Assembly: GCF_010500815.1 (NCBI RefSeq)
Contig: NZ_JAAAMG010000001.1
Location: 434,001 to 498,000 of the forward strand
DNA length: 64,000 nucleotides
Direction of reading: 5' to 3'
From: Jiella pacifica
GTDB taxonomy: Bacteria; Pseudomonadota; Alphaproteobacteria; Rhizobiales; Rhizobiaceae
Part shown: piece by piece, positions 61,944 to 64,000 of the stretch
Layout: every line of letters begins with the position of its first letter
Numbering within the stretch: the stretch's first letter is position 1
The notes under the pieces: generated by a model
What the model saw: the letters and a program-made list of their open reading frames with translations, nothing else
Databases searched by the model: none
Told to the model about the DNA's origin: nothing
Translations under genes and position numbers: made by a program

Positions 61944-64000
61944 ATGCGCCCGACGATTTGCCGTCTAACGATTCTGATCCCTTGCATCCTCGCCGCGGCG
62001 TCCGTTGCGGCCGAGCCCGTGCCGCGCTCCGCACCGGCGGCAGGCGCCGTGATCGCGACCAGGCTCGGTGAGGAAATCGAACTCGTCGAGGCGCCTAGCT
62101 GGCGTGGCGTCGAGGTGTTGCAGGAGGTGAAGACCGGCGACGTCCTGAGAACCAACGAGACGGGCCAGCTCGCCATCCTCTTCTCCGATCAGACCCAGGT
62201 GCGCGTCGGCCGCAACTCCACCCTCGTCGTGAAGCAGCGGATCCCCGGCGGCGACACTCGGCTGGTGCTTCAGAGTGGCCAGATCTTCGGTCGCGCGGCC
62301 CGCGGCGGCTCCGGCGTCTTCGTCGAGACGGCGGCCGCGACGGCGGCGATCCGCGGGACGGACTGGTCGATGCAGGCCGACGGTTCCCGCACGACGCTGA
62401 CGGTCCTCGACGGCGAAGTCGAATTCTCCAACCCCCAGGGTTCGGTGACGGTCCGCCAGGGGGAAGGCGCCGCCGCGACGCTCGGTCAGGCGCCGGCGAA
62501 GATCGTCATTGTCGCCGACGACGTGCACGAGCAGATGCTCGTCAATATCTCGATCCGGGCGGCGTTCGAATCCTTTCCGACGACGTCGATGCCCAATCGG
62601 GCACTCCTCGGCGAGCGCGCTCGGCTGTCGCAGATACCAGTGGCCGCTCGCAGCGCCGAGGACCGGGTGCTGGCGGCCGAGATCGCCGCCGACCGTGACG
62701 GCCGACCGGCGGCAGAGGCTGCGATCGGCGAGGCGAGGGCGCTTTCTCTGACGCCGGAACAGTCGGCCCGGCTGGCCCTGCTCGAAGCGAACATTGCGGC
62801 GGGGCGGCAGGACTACCGCCGCGCGGTCGGCCTTTACGAAGGCGCGCTCCCGCATCTTTCAGGCGAGCAGAAGACCACCGCGACCTATTTCCTCTATTTC
62901 GCCCGTTCCCTGGCCGATCCGCAGCATGCGCCGACACCGCCACCAGCGGATCCGAACGACCGGATCTCCGTCGTTGGTGAGGCGATCGTCGCCGCGATGC
63001 TCGACACGCCGCGTGCCGCGCTGAAGATCCTGAAGGATGCCGAGCCGCGGTTTCGCAACGACGCGCAATATCAGGCGGTGCTTTCCAAGGTCGCAGTGCT
63101 TTCCAGCGACTATGAAACGGCGCGGCGCGCGGCCGATCGTGCCTATCAGCTCGATCCCGACGATCCCGAGGCACTATCGGCCCGAGCCTACTATCGGGCG
63201 AATGGCATCTCCGACGTCAAGGGTGCGATCGCCGACCTCGAAAAGGCCCTGGCGGTCGCTCCCGGCAACACGGACCTGCTCAACGACTACGCCCTTGCGC
63301 TGGCCGGCCGCGGCGCCATGAAGGAAGCGGAGGCTGCGCTTCTGCGCGCCGTCGCGATCGATCCGGAGGACCCGGTCAATCGGGCCAATCTCGCCATGCT
63401 CTATGTCGCCCAGGGTCGCGTCGCCGAAGCCCGGCAGATGACCGACGCGATTTTCGCCGCCGATCCTTCCTTTTCACTGGCTCATCTGACGCGCGGCCAG
63501 CAGCAGATGCTGGAGGGCAAGGAAGCGGAAGCCGTCGACAGCCTGCTCAAGGCTTCCACGGCCAATCCGGCCTATGCCGAAGGTCTCCTGGCGCTCGGCG
63601 AAGCCTATGCGGCAACCGGCGACATCGAACACGCCAAGCAGGCCTTCGACGACGCCGACCGGCTCGATCCGAACAGTTCGCTCGCGGCGCAGTATCTCTC
63701 CGCGTTGGCGATCGATCAGTATCAGGCGGACGCCGCCATCGAACATGCGCGCGAGGCGGTGGAGCGCATCCGGGCCAAGGGCGGCGACTATCGGTCGATC
63801 CACGCGACGCGTGATTCCGGCTCGGTGCTTTCGTCGGCCTATGGCCTCCTATCCCTCGATGCCTGGGGCGCCTATTGGAGCGACGTGGTCTTCGATCCGT
63901 TCGAATCCGCCGGCTATTTCGACCGGGCTCTGCATGGAAGCTCGTCGCCCTTCTATCTCAGCCGCGACGACGAGATCGTCGGGCCCGATCCGACGGTCGA
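61944..64000 (+). CDS. FecR-domain protein with TPR repeats (partial, runs off the right edge)
   Basis: The frame from ATG 61944 stays open for 685 codons to the window end. A signal peptide (MRPTICRLTILIPCILAAASVAAE) leads into a FecR domain (about 60-160: GDVLRTNETGQLAILFSDQT, VGRNSTLVVKQ, SGQIFGRAARGGSGVFVETA, TAAIRGTDWSM, TVLDGEVEFSNP). At least six TPR-like repeats follow from about 270 (ARRAADRAYQLDPDDPEALS; DLEKALAVAPGNTDLLNDYALAL; AEAALLRAVAIDPEDPVNRANLAMLY). The known bacterial proteins with this pairing are exported and often end in an outer-membrane barrel, which would lie beyond the window. Confidence 0.85.
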   Translation, partial: MRPTICRLTILIPCILAAASVAAEPVPRSAPAAGAVIATRLGEEIELVEAPSWRGVEVLQEVKTGDVLRTNETGQLAILFSDQTQVRVGRNSTLVVKQRIPGGDTRLVLQSGQIFGRAARGGSGVFVETAAATAAIRGTDWSMQADGSRTTLTVLDGEVEFSNPQGSVTVRQGEGAAATLGQAPAKIVIVADDVHEQMLVNISIRAAFESFPTTSMPNRALLGERARLSQIPVAARSAEDRVLAAEIAADRDGRPAAEAAIGEARALSLTPEQSARLALLEANIAAGRQDYRRAVGLYEGALPHLSGEQKTTATYFLYFARSLADPQHAPTPPPADPNDRISVVGEAIVAAMLDTPRAALKILKDAEPRFRNDAQYQAVLSKVAVLSSDYETARRAADRAYQLDPDDPEALSARAYYRANGISDVKGAIADLEKALAVAPGNTDLLNDYALALAGRGAMKEAEAALLRAVAIDPEDPVNRANLAMLYVAQGRVAEARQMTDAIFAADPSFSLAHLTRGQQQMLEGKEAEAVDSLLKASTANPAYAEGLLALGEAYAATGDIEHAKQAFDDADRLDPNSSLAAQYLSALAIDQYQADAAIEHAREAVERIRAKGGDYRSIHATRDSGSVLSSAYGLLSLDAWGAYWSDVVFDPFESAGYFDRALHGSSSPFYLSRDDEIVGPDPTV

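Overview
The window is 64 kb of GC-rich chromosomal DNA from an alphaproteobacterium. Gene content and order fit the Hyphomicrobiales (Rhizobiales): radC-map-sfsA, alaC-hom-glpX-recJ, rnpB directly before the mraZ division cluster, and a dapD/dapE/truA/fmt/def group. A member of the Aurantimonadaceae is possible, but I cannot fix the family from the sequence alone. There are no rRNA or tRNA genes, no CRISPR array, no insertion sequence and no prophage. Most of the window is core chromosome broken up by small accessory islets.

Layout. 1-1920: a truncated ABC transporter ATPase (TTG start) divergent from a GntR/FCD regulator. 2088-4962 (minus strand): radC, map, sfsA and a small glyoxalase-superfamily protein. 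5178-5841: a HigBA toxin-antitoxin module whose toxin looks frameshifted near its start. 5941-7776: class I PHA synthase. 7994-14473: a lipoprotein, then alaC, hom, glpX and recJ. 14609-15301: an XRE regulator and a small unknown protein, followed by about 1.2 kb of AT-rich DNA without a convincing gene. 16473-20423: four cell-wall or chaperone genes (MltB-type transglycosylase, Tat-exported GH25 lysozyme, TerB/J-domain protein, AmpD-type amidase). 20539-20991: RNase P RNA. 21596-31867: mraZ, rsmH, ftsL, ftsI, murE, murF, mraY, murD and ftsW, mostly coupled by ATGA overlaps. The cluster stops after ftsW, and murG to ftsZ are not next to it.

31982-39586 is the clearest accessory operon. A TetR regulator faces a three-subunit molybdenum hydroxylase followed by a complete TRAP transporter, with a perfect 14-bp inverted repeat in the divergent promoter. 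This looks like import and hydroxylation of one substrate, which I cannot name. recQ, an isobutyryl-CoA dehydrogenase-like gene and a ChaN-type protein follow.

44907-60300 holds the lysine/formyl-methionine housekeeping genes (dapD, dapE, truA, fmt, def, rmuC, a pyrimidine 5'-nucleotidase). Between them lie islets: a phosphodiester glycosidase and a lytic transglycosylase; a two-gene unknown cassette with an apparent CTG start; an aldo/keto reductase with a LysR regulator; a cluster of palindromic interspersed repeats; and a secreted serine protease with a peptidoglycan-binding domain. The right end has a DMT transporter, an orphan PycTM-like membrane protein (the Pycsar effector fold, no cyclase beside it) and a large FecR-TPR protein that runs off the window.

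The best leads are the hydroxylase/TRAP operon with its operator, the 49.8-50.5 kb cassette, the orphan PycTM protein, the broken HigB toxin under an intact-looking promoter/operator, the four-copy MraZ box overlapping the mraZ promoter, and the AT-rich island at 15.3-16.5 kb.
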